This document shows positions 43,112-51,327 of a DNA stretch of 64,000 nt, piece by piece. The notes under the pieces were generated by a model. It was not told the origin of the DNA, made no database searches, and saw only the letters and a program-made list of their open reading frames with translations. Each line of letters opens with the position of its first letter. Position 1 is the first letter of the stretch. The stretch is from an uncultured Deferribacteraceae bacterium (GTDB lineage Bacteria > Chrysiogenota > Deferribacteres > CAMZNJ01): contig CAMZNS010000010.1 of NCBI GenBank assembly GCA_947313855.1, forward strand, positions 1 to 64,000, given 5' to 3'. Both the position numbers and the translations under genes were made by a program.

Positions 43112-45658
43112 ATGATACACTCTACTCATGTTGCGGGGCATGGTTCTTCTGAGGATTATGCTGCCCTAGATTTTGGCACTTTCAAAACTCTTCTCTCCAG
43201 TCGTTATGTTTCGTCATTCTCCCTAGATTTTTTTTCAGGTTTGGAGCCCCTACTAAGCTCCGATGGTAGCACCCGTATGGATGGGATATTTCGTTCGCAC
43301 AAGCTGTTTGGCGAGTCGATGTTGTTTGTGCCATTGTCGTCTTATTCCCCTGCCCCCGACACTGTTTTTTTCCATCTGATGGACGATGTGGACATGGAGT
43401 TTCGCACAACATTTGAGGGGTTGTGGCTGTACAATTTTCAACTGCTAATTCATGATGTTGAGTTGCTACGCACCTTACTGTCTGATTTCAAAGACACCCC
43501 TGCGTTGACCGCCCTTGCTTTGTCCCTCCCTGACTACTCCTCTTTGGCGAGTAGTATTCGTCGGTCTGTGGATGATCTTGGTGGTGTTCGCGATGATGCG
43601 ACTCCTGAGTTGCGTCGTATTCGTGGTGTGCTTCGTTCGTCTCGTAGTACTGCGTACGGTATCGCACAAAATTATACGCATGGTGCGAACTCCTCCCGTT
43701 TTATTCAGGATGATGTTTTGACCATGAAAAATGGTCGCTACACCATTGCTTGCAAGAGCTCTTACAAGAGTCATATTTCCAACGGCATTTTGCAGGGTGT
43801 GTCGAAATCTGGTCAGACATTTTTTGTTGAGCCGTCAGACTTGGCATCGGTGAATAATAGTATTCATCAGGCGTTGTCCGATGAGCGTGCGGAGGTGTTT
43901 CGAATACTTCGCGACTTGTCGGATGAGGTGTATGATAGTTACGCGAATTTTGTGCATCTTTGGTCGTTGTATGGCGAGTTGCTGTTTTTCTTGGAGACCG
44001 CACACATTTACGCTCAGTTTGAGTATTGTTACCCCGAGTTTTCTAACACTAGTATCAACTTAGTTGATGTTCATCACCCTGTAATTTACTTGATGAGTCG
44101 TGCAACTGGTGGTGCAACTGGTGGTGCAACTGGTGGTAAGTCGTCGTCATCTATTCCTATTTCGTTTGATTTGGACGAGAGTTGCTCCTTGGCTGTTATC
44201 TCTGGTGCCAACGCTGGCGGTAAGAGTTCGGCGTTGAAATCTGTGGGCTTGAACCACATCATCGCCAAGTGTGGGCTCCCCCTGTTTGGCAAAAAAGCTG
44301 TTGTGATGGATTACCGCACCATCATGGCAGACATAGGCGATCATCAGTCCATAGACATGAGCCTCTCCACCTTTTCCGCCAATGTGGCTAACATCAAACG
44401 TGTGCTCGAAACAGCTCAAGGGAACGATCTTGTTCTGCTCGATGAACTCGGATCCTCCACGGAGCCTCGCGAAGGTGCTGCCTTGGCTGTTGCTGTTTTG
44501 GAGAGTATGCTGTCGAAAGGTGTGAAGTGCATCGTTACCACCCATTACGGCGAAGTGAAAAAGCTTGGCTTTGCCCACGAAAGGGCTGTCTCTTACGGCA
44601 CAACGTTTGACGACGAAACACTCATGCCAACGTACAAGCTCCTCAAAGGGATCATGGGGGTGTCTAATCCGTTTACCCTGGCAAGACGAATGGGACTACC
44701 CGAAGAGGTGCTGGAACGTGCCGAACACCTTGTAGACGAAAGTCGAACCATGCTGGAAAAAAGTGTGGAAGAACTCAACGAAATGCGTGTAAAAGTTGAC
44801 GCACAAGCTCTGGAAGTAGCCGAACTCGAAAAATACCTCAACGAACAACACGACGACCTAAAACAACGCGAAGACCAACTAACAACCAAACTCGCCATGA
44901 AAGAAGAAGACCTCCTAAGCGAAACAATGGCTCTGCTACAACAAGCAAAACGACTCTCCAAAGAGGCTATTCGCAACTCCGTGAGAGGCGGAAAGGTGGG
45001 AGCAACAACACCAAACAAACCTGAAATGAAGATGCAAAATGCCGAAACACTACTAACAGCTGTTCAAGGTCGCGTCAAAGCTGTGGACAAACACAAAGTG
45101 GCACTCAAAGACATTAACGTCGGACACACAATATTCCTCAACAAATACCAGAAAGAAGCAACAGTTACCGCCGTCGAAGGATCAAAAATCGTACTCGACC
45201 TCGGCGGGATGAGGGTAACATTCCCACGAAAAGATATCAATAACCAAACAGCAGCCGTCGTGGACAAAAGTAGCCGTGGAAATAGTCGCAGAGACACTGA
45301 CAGCAACACTGACAGCAACACAGGACGAAAAGCATCGCACACCAAAAATACACAACACAAACAACGAACACACAACGGTGCCCAAGTTATCAATACCGTA
45401 AATACATACACATCGATGGAGAAAGTGTTGGTAGGGATGCGTGTGGATGACGGAATCGACGAACTGGACAGATTCCTAGACGAAGCTGTGCTCTCTAACC
45501 ACGACAAAGTATACGTGATACATGGACGTGGGAGTGGTGATCTGCGTCGAGCTGTGCACCAGTTTCTGAAGTCTGATAGGCGGGTCAAAACATTCCGACT
45601 AGCAGACCACGAACAGGGCGAACAAGGATTTGACGCCGTAACAGTTGTATTCCTGTAA
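43112..45658 (+). CDS. mutS2: MutS2 (RqcU-like) ATPase with Smr domain
   Basis: 848 residues. The lever/clamp region comes first. Walker A at 365-373 reads GANAGGKSS, where most MutS2 have GPNTGGKT. LLDELGSSTEPREGAALA is Walker B and signature, TTHYGEVKKL the switch. A coiled coil (about 540-620) and KOW-like strands follow. The C-terminal Smr domain has VIHGRGSGDLRRAVHQFL. Two low-complexity inserts occur (Gly-Gly-Ala-Thr repeats near 330 and an Asp/Ser/Asn/Thr stretch near 730). MutS2 resolves collided ribosomes and limits recombination, which fits the nearby rqcH. Codon style switches from T/G- to A/C-ending in mid-gene. Confidence 0.93.
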   Translation: MIHSTHVAGHGSSEDYAALDFGTFKTLLSSRYVSSFSLDFFSGLEPLLSSDGSTRMDGIFRSHKLFGESMLFVPLSSYSPAPDTVFFHLMDDVDMEFRTTFEGLWLYNFQLLIHDVELLRTLLSDFKDTPALTALALSLPDYSSLASSIRRSVDDLGGVRDDATPELRRIRGVLRSSRSTAYGIAQNYTHGANSSRFIQDDVLTMKNGRYTIACKSSYKSHISNGILQGVSKSGQTFFVEPSDLASVNNSIHQALSDERAEVFRILRDLSDEVYDSYANFVHLWSLYGELLFFLETAHIYAQFEYCYPEFSNTSINLVDVHHPVIYLMSRATGGATGGATGGKSSSSIPISFDLDESCSLAVISGANAGGKSSALKSVGLNHIIAKCGLPLFGKKAVVMDYRTIMADIGDHQSIDMSLSTFSANVANIKRVLETAQGNDLVLLDELGSSTEPREGAALAVAVLESMLSKGVKCIVTTHYGEVKKLGFAHERAVSYGTTFDDETLMPTYKLLKGIMGVSNPFTLARRMGLPEEVLERAEHLVDESRTMLEKSVEELNEMRVKVDAQALEVAELEKYLNEQHDDLKQREDQLTTKLAMKEEDLLSETMALLQQAKRLSKEAIRNSVRGGKVGATTPNKPEMKMQNAETLLTAVQGRVKAVDKHKVALKDINVGHTIFLNKYQKEATVTAVEGSKIVLDLGGMRVTFPRKDINNQTAAVVDKSSRGNSRRDTDSNTDSNTGRKASHTKNTQHKQRTHNGAQVINTVNTYTSMEKVLVGMRVDDGIDELDRFLDEAVLSNHDKVYVIHGRGSGDLRRAVHQFLKSDRRVKTFRLADHEQGEQGFDAVTVVFL

Positions 45659-45684
45659 GCTAACGAATTGCCTTGCCAAATGCC

Positions 45685-45713
45685 TTGCCAAAGTTGCACT
45701 ACTTTGCTACAAT
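45685..45713 (+). promoter_or_regulatory. Candidate promoter for the L,D-peptidase operon
   Basis: TTGCCA (45685-45690) and TACAAT (45708-45713) are 17 bp apart, 61 bp before the gene. The -35 lies in a 12-bp duplication (CCTTGCCAAATG, CCTTGCCAAAG) that starts about 12 bp after the mutS2 stop, so two -35 copies exist. Confidence 0.5.
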
Positions 45714-45774
45714 AAACCTATTTTAGTGCGTAAACTAGGAACAAAAATACACACACAAGCAGGAGCCAAGAAGA

Positions 45775-47427
45775 ATGTTTTTTATGAAGACAAGGTATGT
45801 ATTACTTTACTTATTAGGCATGGCAATAATCGCAACCTACATGCTGACTGCAGTGGCGTGGGCTGAATCGGATGACCTTGACTCCGAAAATACCACCAGA
45901 AATACCACCGAAAATACCGACAACTACAGCGACGCCGGAAGCGACACAGCAGCGTACGACTTCGCATACAACACCAGTGTGGACTATCGAAGCATACGAG
46001 AACGTGCCATACAATTCTCCACCACCACGGCCGTCAACAACATGAACAGCATAAACAACAACAACCTCATACTCGCCAACATATTTATCTATAACCAAAG
46101 CCAGCAAAAAAACGTTGCATTTGTTGACAAAAGCAACCTCACAATATATGTGGGAACTTACCAAGGCGATAAACTCGAAATAACCGATACATTCGACATC
46201 CTAGTCGGTGAAGCAGAGGGGGACAAAGTACGCGAAGGGGATCGAAAAACACCCGAAGGGGTCTACTACACCGTGGACTACCTAAGCAATAAATACCTCA
46301 CAAACCGATACGGAAACCAAGTGGGAAATATCTACGGCACAGGAGCTTTCCCCATCAACTACCCCAACATTGTCGACAAAATAGAAGGGCGAGGCGGAAG
46401 CGGTATCTGGATACACGGACTCAACCCCGAAAAACACAAACCCGTTACCCTCGGGTGCATCGCCATGGGGAACGAACGATTCGACCGACTAATGACCTAC
46501 ATGAACGTAGGGGTGACCACGGTCATCGGCGAAACACTAAACTTTACCCCCGACAGGGATGCCTACCTAAAGGAAAAAACTCGCTACTACAACTTCATCG
46601 AAAACTTCACAAACGCTTGGAGCACAAACAATTACGACGCTTACGCCGAAATGTTCCACCAACAGTTTAGAACACCAGCAGGGGTCAGGCGTGGAAGCTT
46701 CCTTGGACGCAAAAAAAGCATAATGGATTACGGACTCTCAATCAACAAACAAACAAACAAAAACATTACCAACACAACAAACACCGTGGAAACAACAGGG
46801 GCAACTCTTGCCGAAAACAGACGCATCGCACAAATGCTCAAAGGGAACAAACTAATCACCTTCAACAACCTAACAGTATTCGTTGAGCGAGACCTAGTTG
46901 TCTACGACTTCAACCAACTCTACGCAACCAACAACCTCATCTCCTACGGCAATAAGCGTTACTACGTCAAAGATACTGCCAACGAACTCGATGGACGCAA
47001 CGGACGCAACGGACGCAACGGACTGCAGGTAATATCGGAAGAGTTCACACCCAGCGATGCCAACACCAAAAAAGAGGCGATTATGCCTTACGTGCAAACA
47101 TTCCTGCAAACGTGGATACAGGCTTGGGAAACCAAAGATGTGGACGGCTACACAGCAATGTACTCGCCGGCATTCCGCCACAAAGGCACAAACATGGGGC
47201 TAAGACAGTTTGCCGCATACAAACAAGGCGTATTCCAGAGGGCGGGGAACATCTCCGTGGAATACTCCAACGTAACAATCGAATCCATTGCCGCAGGTAG
47301 TGTTACCGTGAGCTTTACACAAAAATACTCATCAGACACCGTCGCCGATACGGGCAAAAAAGTCTTAGTGCTAACAGGGCGACCCGATCTATTCAGTATC
47401 CGCTCCGAAGCTTGGTTCAAACTGTAA
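45775..47427 (+). CDS. YkuD-domain L,D-peptidase with NTF2-like C-terminal region (Pgp2/Csd6-like)
   Basis: 550 residues, AGGAG upstream. A signal peptide ends AVAWA. The YkuD domain lies at about 120-265: IWIHGLNP (His214) and VTLGCIAMGN with catalytic Cys228. Two NTF2-like halves follow: FIENFTNAWSTNNYDAYAEM near 280 and FLQTWIQAWETKDVDGYTAM near 445. YkuD plus NTF2-like is the layout of Pgp2/Csd6, the L,D-carboxypeptidase that trims tetrapeptides to give helical cells. The next gene matches its partner Pgp1/Csd4. A GlyArgAsn repeat (near 410) interrupts the second half. A cross-linking transpeptidase remains possible. Confidence 0.85.
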   Translation: MFFMKTRYVLLYLLGMAIIATYMLTAVAWAESDDLDSENTTRNTTENTDNYSDAGSDTAAYDFAYNTSVDYRSIRERAIQFSTTTAVNNMNSINNNNLILANIFIYNQSQQKNVAFVDKSNLTIYVGTYQGDKLEITDTFDILVGEAEGDKVREGDRKTPEGVYYTVDYLSNKYLTNRYGNQVGNIYGTGAFPINYPNIVDKIEGRGGSGIWIHGLNPEKHKPVTLGCIAMGNERFDRLMTYMNVGVTTVIGETLNFTPDRDAYLKEKTRYYNFIENFTNAWSTNNYDAYAEMFHQQFRTPAGVRRGSFLGRKKSIMDYGLSINKQTNKNITNTTNTVETTGATLAENRRIAQMLKGNKLITFNNLTVFVERDLVVYDFNQLYATNNLISYGNKRYYVKDTANELDGRNGRNGRNGLQVISEEFTPSDANTKKEAIMPYVQTFLQTWIQAWETKDVDGYTAMYSPAFRHKGTNMGLRQFAAYKQGVFQRAGNISVEYSNVTIESIAAGSVTVSFTQKYSSDTVADTGKKVLVLTGRPDLFSIRSEAWFKL

Positions 47428-47489
47428 TGGCACACAACTTAAATGGGGCACTTATCATACGTCAAAGATTGTCAAAAAGGGGAACAGAT

Positions 47490-49142
47490 ATGAAACATAA
47501 ACACAACGCCCCTACTCTAAACACGCCTGTATGGAGCCCGAGAGCTACAACTATCTACACACTGACCCTTTTACTAACGGTTGGCATCATCCTAATCGCT
47601 ACGTCCTCCACTGCTCATGCACGCAAGATGGTGTTTGAACCCAACAACGTGAAACATATTTCATACTTCCCGCAAACCGACTACTCACTAGACGTATACA
47701 TTATCACAGGTGCAAAACCCGGTGCAACAGGACTCATTGTCGGCGGTATTCAGGGCGACGAAGAGGGGGGCTACCTTGCCGCTGATCAGTTTATCGACAT
47801 GCAGGTGGATACCGGAACACTAATCGTTATCCCACGTGCCAACGCAAAGGCTGTTGCCATTGCTGAGCGTGCAACGGCTGTGGACATGAATCGCCAATTC
47901 AAAAATATTACTTATGAAAAGATGCGTGGTGCCATTGAAACCATCAAAAAATATATCAGTGAAGCGGATGTGTTTATTAATTTCCACGATGGCTGGGGGT
48001 TTCACCGTAAGGTGTACACCGATTGGTCGTATTCCCCTGATAGGTTCGGTCAATCGGTTGTTACCGACTCCGACGAATACACATGTAGCAACGACACCAT
48101 ACTAAACCTACGTGAACCAGCATTCATAGCCATAAAAAGTGCCAACGAACGCATTCAGCTAGAAAAATACTACCTCGAATACTTCAACACAAGAACTTTT
48201 GAAGAAACATCGAAATACTACACATCCATGACAAACGCATCCACCTACTACGTACTGACAGCTGAATGCAAGCCTGCTTTCGCAATCGAGGCATCCAAAA
48301 ACCTGCCAACGGTTAGAGACAAAGTCTTGGTACATGTTTACGCCGCCATCCCACTGCTAGCATATTACGGCATTATCGTCAACGAATCGGTGTCGCCAGT
48401 GGTGGCACCAACCATGAACCATGTTGTTGTAGATGTGGACGGTACGGAGTATGCTGTGCAAGCGGGGCAAACCATCAACGTAACACAAGGCTCCACGATC
48501 ACGGTGAAAAATATTTACGGCAACTATCGACGTGGCTACACTGTGGATATTATCGGGGTCAATGCGAAAGGGGAGCGTGGGCAGTTGGACACAAATACGC
48601 CCCATGTAATGTCTGAGCGTGGTAAGGTTGTGGCAAATGTCTACAAAGACTCCGTTAGCGTTGGCAAGGTGTTTTTCCGAGTGCAAGCACCTGTGCAAGC
48701 ACCTGTGCAAGCACCTGTGCCTCGGGGAGGGGGCGAAATCTTGTCCGAAGGGCTAACCACACCGACAACACCATCCCTGCTGGCTTCAGTCAATGGACAG
48801 ATAGGCGTCTACCCTGTTGCTCAAAATATCGTACTCAACAAAGGGGACGCTTTCATACCCATCTATTTCCTCCTACCAAAAACAGATGTGCCTTATTCTG
48901 TTAACGTTATTAACATCAAGGGGTTTGTGCCCAAGGGGCTCCCTTCAGGTGTAAATACTGGGAACGACATGGGGCACACAATGGTTGCGGGCGTGTCTGA
49001 CATGTTGGCACAGTATGCTGTTCCCCCCACTGCAGGGGATGATTTCGGTGTTGGCGAGGTGTTCCCCATTGTGGTGGAGTATACCATGGCAGACTCTGTT
49101 GCTCGCAAGGTGGAAGTTTTTCGTATCCAAATCCTAAAGTAG
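47490..49142 (+). CDS. Pgp1/Csd4-like D,L-carboxypeptidase (M14 family)
   Basis: 550 residues from ATG 47490, with AAAGGGG upstream; the frame extends to 47412 without an RBS. A signal sequence ends STAHA. GLIVGGIQGDEEGGYLAAD supplies zinc ligands Gln88 and Glu91, and INFHDGWGFHRK supplies His166. The Gln ligand in IQGDE, instead of His, is a mark of Csd4/Pgp1 and not of ordinary M14 peptidases. These enzymes cut the tripeptide to dipeptide in peptidoglycan. The C-terminal half has beta-rich domains and a ValGlnAlaPro triple repeat. Follows the Pgp2-like gene by 62 bp, so the pair likely works in sequence on the same peptides. Confidence 0.84.
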   Translation: MKHKHNAPTLNTPVWSPRATTIYTLTLLLTVGIILIATSSTAHARKMVFEPNNVKHISYFPQTDYSLDVYIITGAKPGATGLIVGGIQGDEEGGYLAADQFIDMQVDTGTLIVIPRANAKAVAIAERATAVDMNRQFKNITYEKMRGAIETIKKYISEADVFINFHDGWGFHRKVYTDWSYSPDRFGQSVVTDSDEYTCSNDTILNLREPAFIAIKSANERIQLEKYYLEYFNTRTFEETSKYYTSMTNASTYYVLTAECKPAFAIEASKNLPTVRDKVLVHVYAAIPLLAYYGIIVNESVSPVVAPTMNHVVVDVDGTEYAVQAGQTINVTQGSTITVKNIYGNYRRGYTVDIIGVNAKGERGQLDTNTPHVMSERGKVVANVYKDSVSVGKVFFRVQAPVQAPVQAPVPRGGGEILSEGLTTPTTPSLLASVNGQIGVYPVAQNIVLNKGDAFIPIYFLLPKTDVPYSVNVINIKGFVPKGLPSGVNTGNDMGHTMVAGVSDMLAQYAVPPTAGDDFGVGEVFPIVVEYTMADSVARKVEVFRIQILK

Positions 49143-49158
49143 TAAAGTAGGGGGCATT

Positions 49159-50193
49159 ATGGAGTTGAGCTTCATCAACAACCTGCAACGCCACTTCAAC
49201 CCTTCGGGGGGTGTGGACGGTATTGGGGATGATGGTGTTTTTGTGTCACCCTACATTTACGTTAGCGATACCGTTGTGGAGGGGGTACATTTCCACCCCA
49301 CCACGCCACGTAAGCATGTGTTGCACTACCTATTCACGTCGAATATTAGCGATATGGCTGCCATGGGGGCGAAGGCTGAGTATGGGATACTCAACATTAG
49401 TGCCCCTGTGGCGTTTCTGTCTTCGGAAACAGCTAGCACCATCAAAGAGCTGTGCCATGCGAACGGGATTCGCCTTATTGGTGGAGATACTTGTGGCGGC
49501 TCCAGTGTTGTGCTGTCCCTCACACTTTTTGGCAGGGCAGAGCATAATATTCTAACACGCTCGGGTGCCACGGCTGGGGATATCATATTCATATCGCGAC
49601 CCATTGGTCTCACCAACATTGCCCTCGCCAACGAAACACAGCTGAGTCGTCGTTCTCACGAAACGAATAACTCAGTGGAGTTGGGAAATCCATTGGAAGG
49701 GGAACTCGACCTGTACTACCACTACAACCGCCCTCCGGAGACGAAACTAGGTCTGCACCTAGCTGCCACCGGTGTTGTAACATCGTGCATGGACATATCC
49801 GACGGACTCGGTGTTGACCTAACAAGGCTCGGGAAAAGTAGTGGTGTGCGGTGTGTTGTCCATGAGGACGCCCTCCCGTTGGAGCATATTGAAACCATGG
49901 TTGATCGTGTGCAAAAGTTGGGTGGGATGATCGGCGTTGATGGTACGGACGTGGGCAGGGTTTCACCTTTGGAGCACGCACTTTCGTCGGGACAAGAATT
50001 TGCACTACTGTTTACCGTTGCACCCCAAGAGGCGTACGGACTGCAAGAACATTTGCGAACAGCTTTGGGGCGTGAGATTATCCCTGTGGGTTGGTGCGAG
50101 GAGTATGTTGAAGGTGAGCACCATGGGGTTGTTTGTCTGCAGGATAGCACAACTGAGAGCATCGCCAACAGAGGCTGGATACACGGTAACTAG
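49159..50193 (+). CDS. thiL: Thiamine-monophosphate kinase
   Basis: 344 residues. GIGDDGVFV at the start, VSDTVVEGVHF, then FTSNISDMAAMGAK and IGGDTCGG, with CMDISDGLGVDLTRL near residue 215, are the AIRS-type ThiL motifs. It phosphorylates thiamine monophosphate to the diphosphate cofactor. Its C-terminal stop codon lies within a 15-bp duplication. It follows the carboxypeptidase gene by 16 bp and a GGGGG-rich RBS. Confidence 0.93.
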   Translation: MELSFINNLQRHFNPSGGVDGIGDDGVFVSPYIYVSDTVVEGVHFHPTTPRKHVLHYLFTSNISDMAAMGAKAEYGILNISAPVAFLSSETASTIKELCHANGIRLIGGDTCGGSSVVLSLTLFGRAEHNILTRSGATAGDIIFISRPIGLTNIALANETQLSRRSHETNNSVELGNPLEGELDLYYHYNRPPETKLGLHLAATGVVTSCMDISDGLGVDLTRLGKSSGVRCVVHEDALPLEHIETMVDRVQKLGGMIGVDGTDVGRVSPLEHALSSGQEFALLFTVAPQEAYGLQEHLRTALGREIIPVGWCEEYVEGEHHGVVCLQDSTTESIANRGWIHGN

Positions 50194-50210
50194 GCACACG
50201 GCAACTAGCC
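50181..50210 (+). repeat. 15-bp duplication across the thiL stop codon
   Basis: ACACGGTAACTAGGC and ACACGGCAACTAGCC at 50181 and 50196. The first contains the TAG stop (50191-50193) and a second TAG follows in the copy. Confidence 0.85.
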
Positions 50211-50228
50211 ACACAGCACACAAAGACA

Positions 50229-51134
50229 CTACAGCAGTACGTCTAGAAGTACTCCCACCATTACCGCAATGCTAATGTAAATATTAACGTTGAACGCCTG
50301 CATGAGGTGATTCGTCCCCCTGCTACTGTGGTTATCCCTGCTAGCAATGACGTGTTGCCAGACGATTAGAACACCGACGATTAATACTGCCATGTAAAAC
50401 CATGACCCTAACCCCAAAAATACTCCAGACAAGACCAACAGAGCCACAAATAGGGCATGAAGCAAACGCGATAGAAACACAGCACTACTGCGACCCAATA
50501 TTGACGGTACTGAGTGGAGACGCTCCCTCCTGTCGAAATCCATATCCTGAAGGGCGTAAATAATGTCGAACCCAGCTGTCCACACAAGGACGCTGCCACC
50601 CAAAAGGATAATCCCCCACGAGATGGTTCCCGTAATGGCAATAAACGCACCAATAGGGGCGATGGCAAGGGATAAACCAAGGATAAAATGGCACAAAGCT
50701 GTAAACCTCTTGCTGTAGGCATACAGCACAAACAGGGCGACGGGGATGGGGGCTAGGATGAAGCACAGGGGGGAGAGTAGGAGGGCGGCGATACCATAAC
50801 CGATAACCGATATGGTTATGAAAACCATGGAGGTGGCGTTGGATATCTGTCCAGAGGGTATCTCCCTGCCAGCTGTTCGAGGGTTTCGTCGGTCGATACC
50901 GCTGTCAATCACACGGTTTACACCCATGGCAACACTGCGAGCAAATGCAACCGCAATCACAATCAGAATAGCATCACCAATGAACCCGTAGATAGACGAT
51001 CCAACAGGGTCGACACGGTACTGATATGCAATGGCGATGGCAGTTGCCGATACCGCAAAGGGCATGGCAAAGAGTGTATGGCTGATTTTTATCATTTTGG
51101 AGTAGGTTGTTATCTGTGCAAAAAGGGTATTCAT
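50229..51134 (-). CDS. UbiA-family prenyltransferase (MqnP/UbiA)
   Basis: 301 residues, about nine membrane helices. NRVIDSGID and YALQDMDFD are the two Asp-rich motifs that bind magnesium and the prenyl diphosphate. RNPRTAGREIPSG and LHSVPSILG resemble MqnP/UbiA enzymes. The protein attaches a polyprenyl chain to an aromatic ring in quinone synthesis. I favour menaquinone by the futalosine route, but the UbiA type cannot be excluded. It is convergent with thiL and divergent from the multi-TM gene. Confidence 0.82.
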   Translation of the reverse strand: MNTLFAQITTYSKMIKISHTLFAMPFAVSATAIAIAYQYRVDPVGSSIYGFIGDAILIVIAVAFARSVAMGVNRVIDSGIDRRNPRTAGREIPSGQISNATSMVFITISVIGYGIAALLLSPLCFILAPIPVALFVLYAYSKRFTALCHFILGLSLAIAPIGAFIAITGTISWGIILLGGSVLVWTAGFDIIYALQDMDFDRRERLHSVPSILGRSSAVFLSRLLHALFVALLVLSGVFLGLGSWFYMAVLIVGVLIVWQHVIASRDNHSSRGTNHLMQAFNVNIYISIAVMVGVLLDVLL

Positions 51135-51209
51135 GCCCCCATTTTAACGGATTTGCTGGATTAAATCAATAAAGTTTATGGGTAGCGTTGCGGTAGCGGT
51201 AGCGTTGCG

Positions 51210-51256
51210 GTTGTACAACTGTGCACAATTGTGCACGATTGTGCACGATTGTGCAG
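51210..51256. promoter_or_regulatory. Phased GTGCAC palindromes in divergent region
   Basis: GTTGTACAAC (51210-51219), then GTGCAC at 51221, 51231 and 51241 and GTGCAG at 51251, exactly 10 bp apart. They follow GGTAGCGTTGC-type repeats. Palindromes on one face of the helix, in a divergent promoter region, suggest operators. Confidence 0.5.
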
Positions 51257-51327
51257 AAGGCATAAATATTGCTAGTTTACTTGGGAAACTATCAGTACGT
51301 CTTATTAAGGTTCCCTTTGGGAGAAGC

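Noticed and set aside
51178-51327. N-terminal extension of the multi-TM protein
   Set aside because: Encoded by repeats and GTGCAC palindromes; ATG 51328 has a clear RBS.
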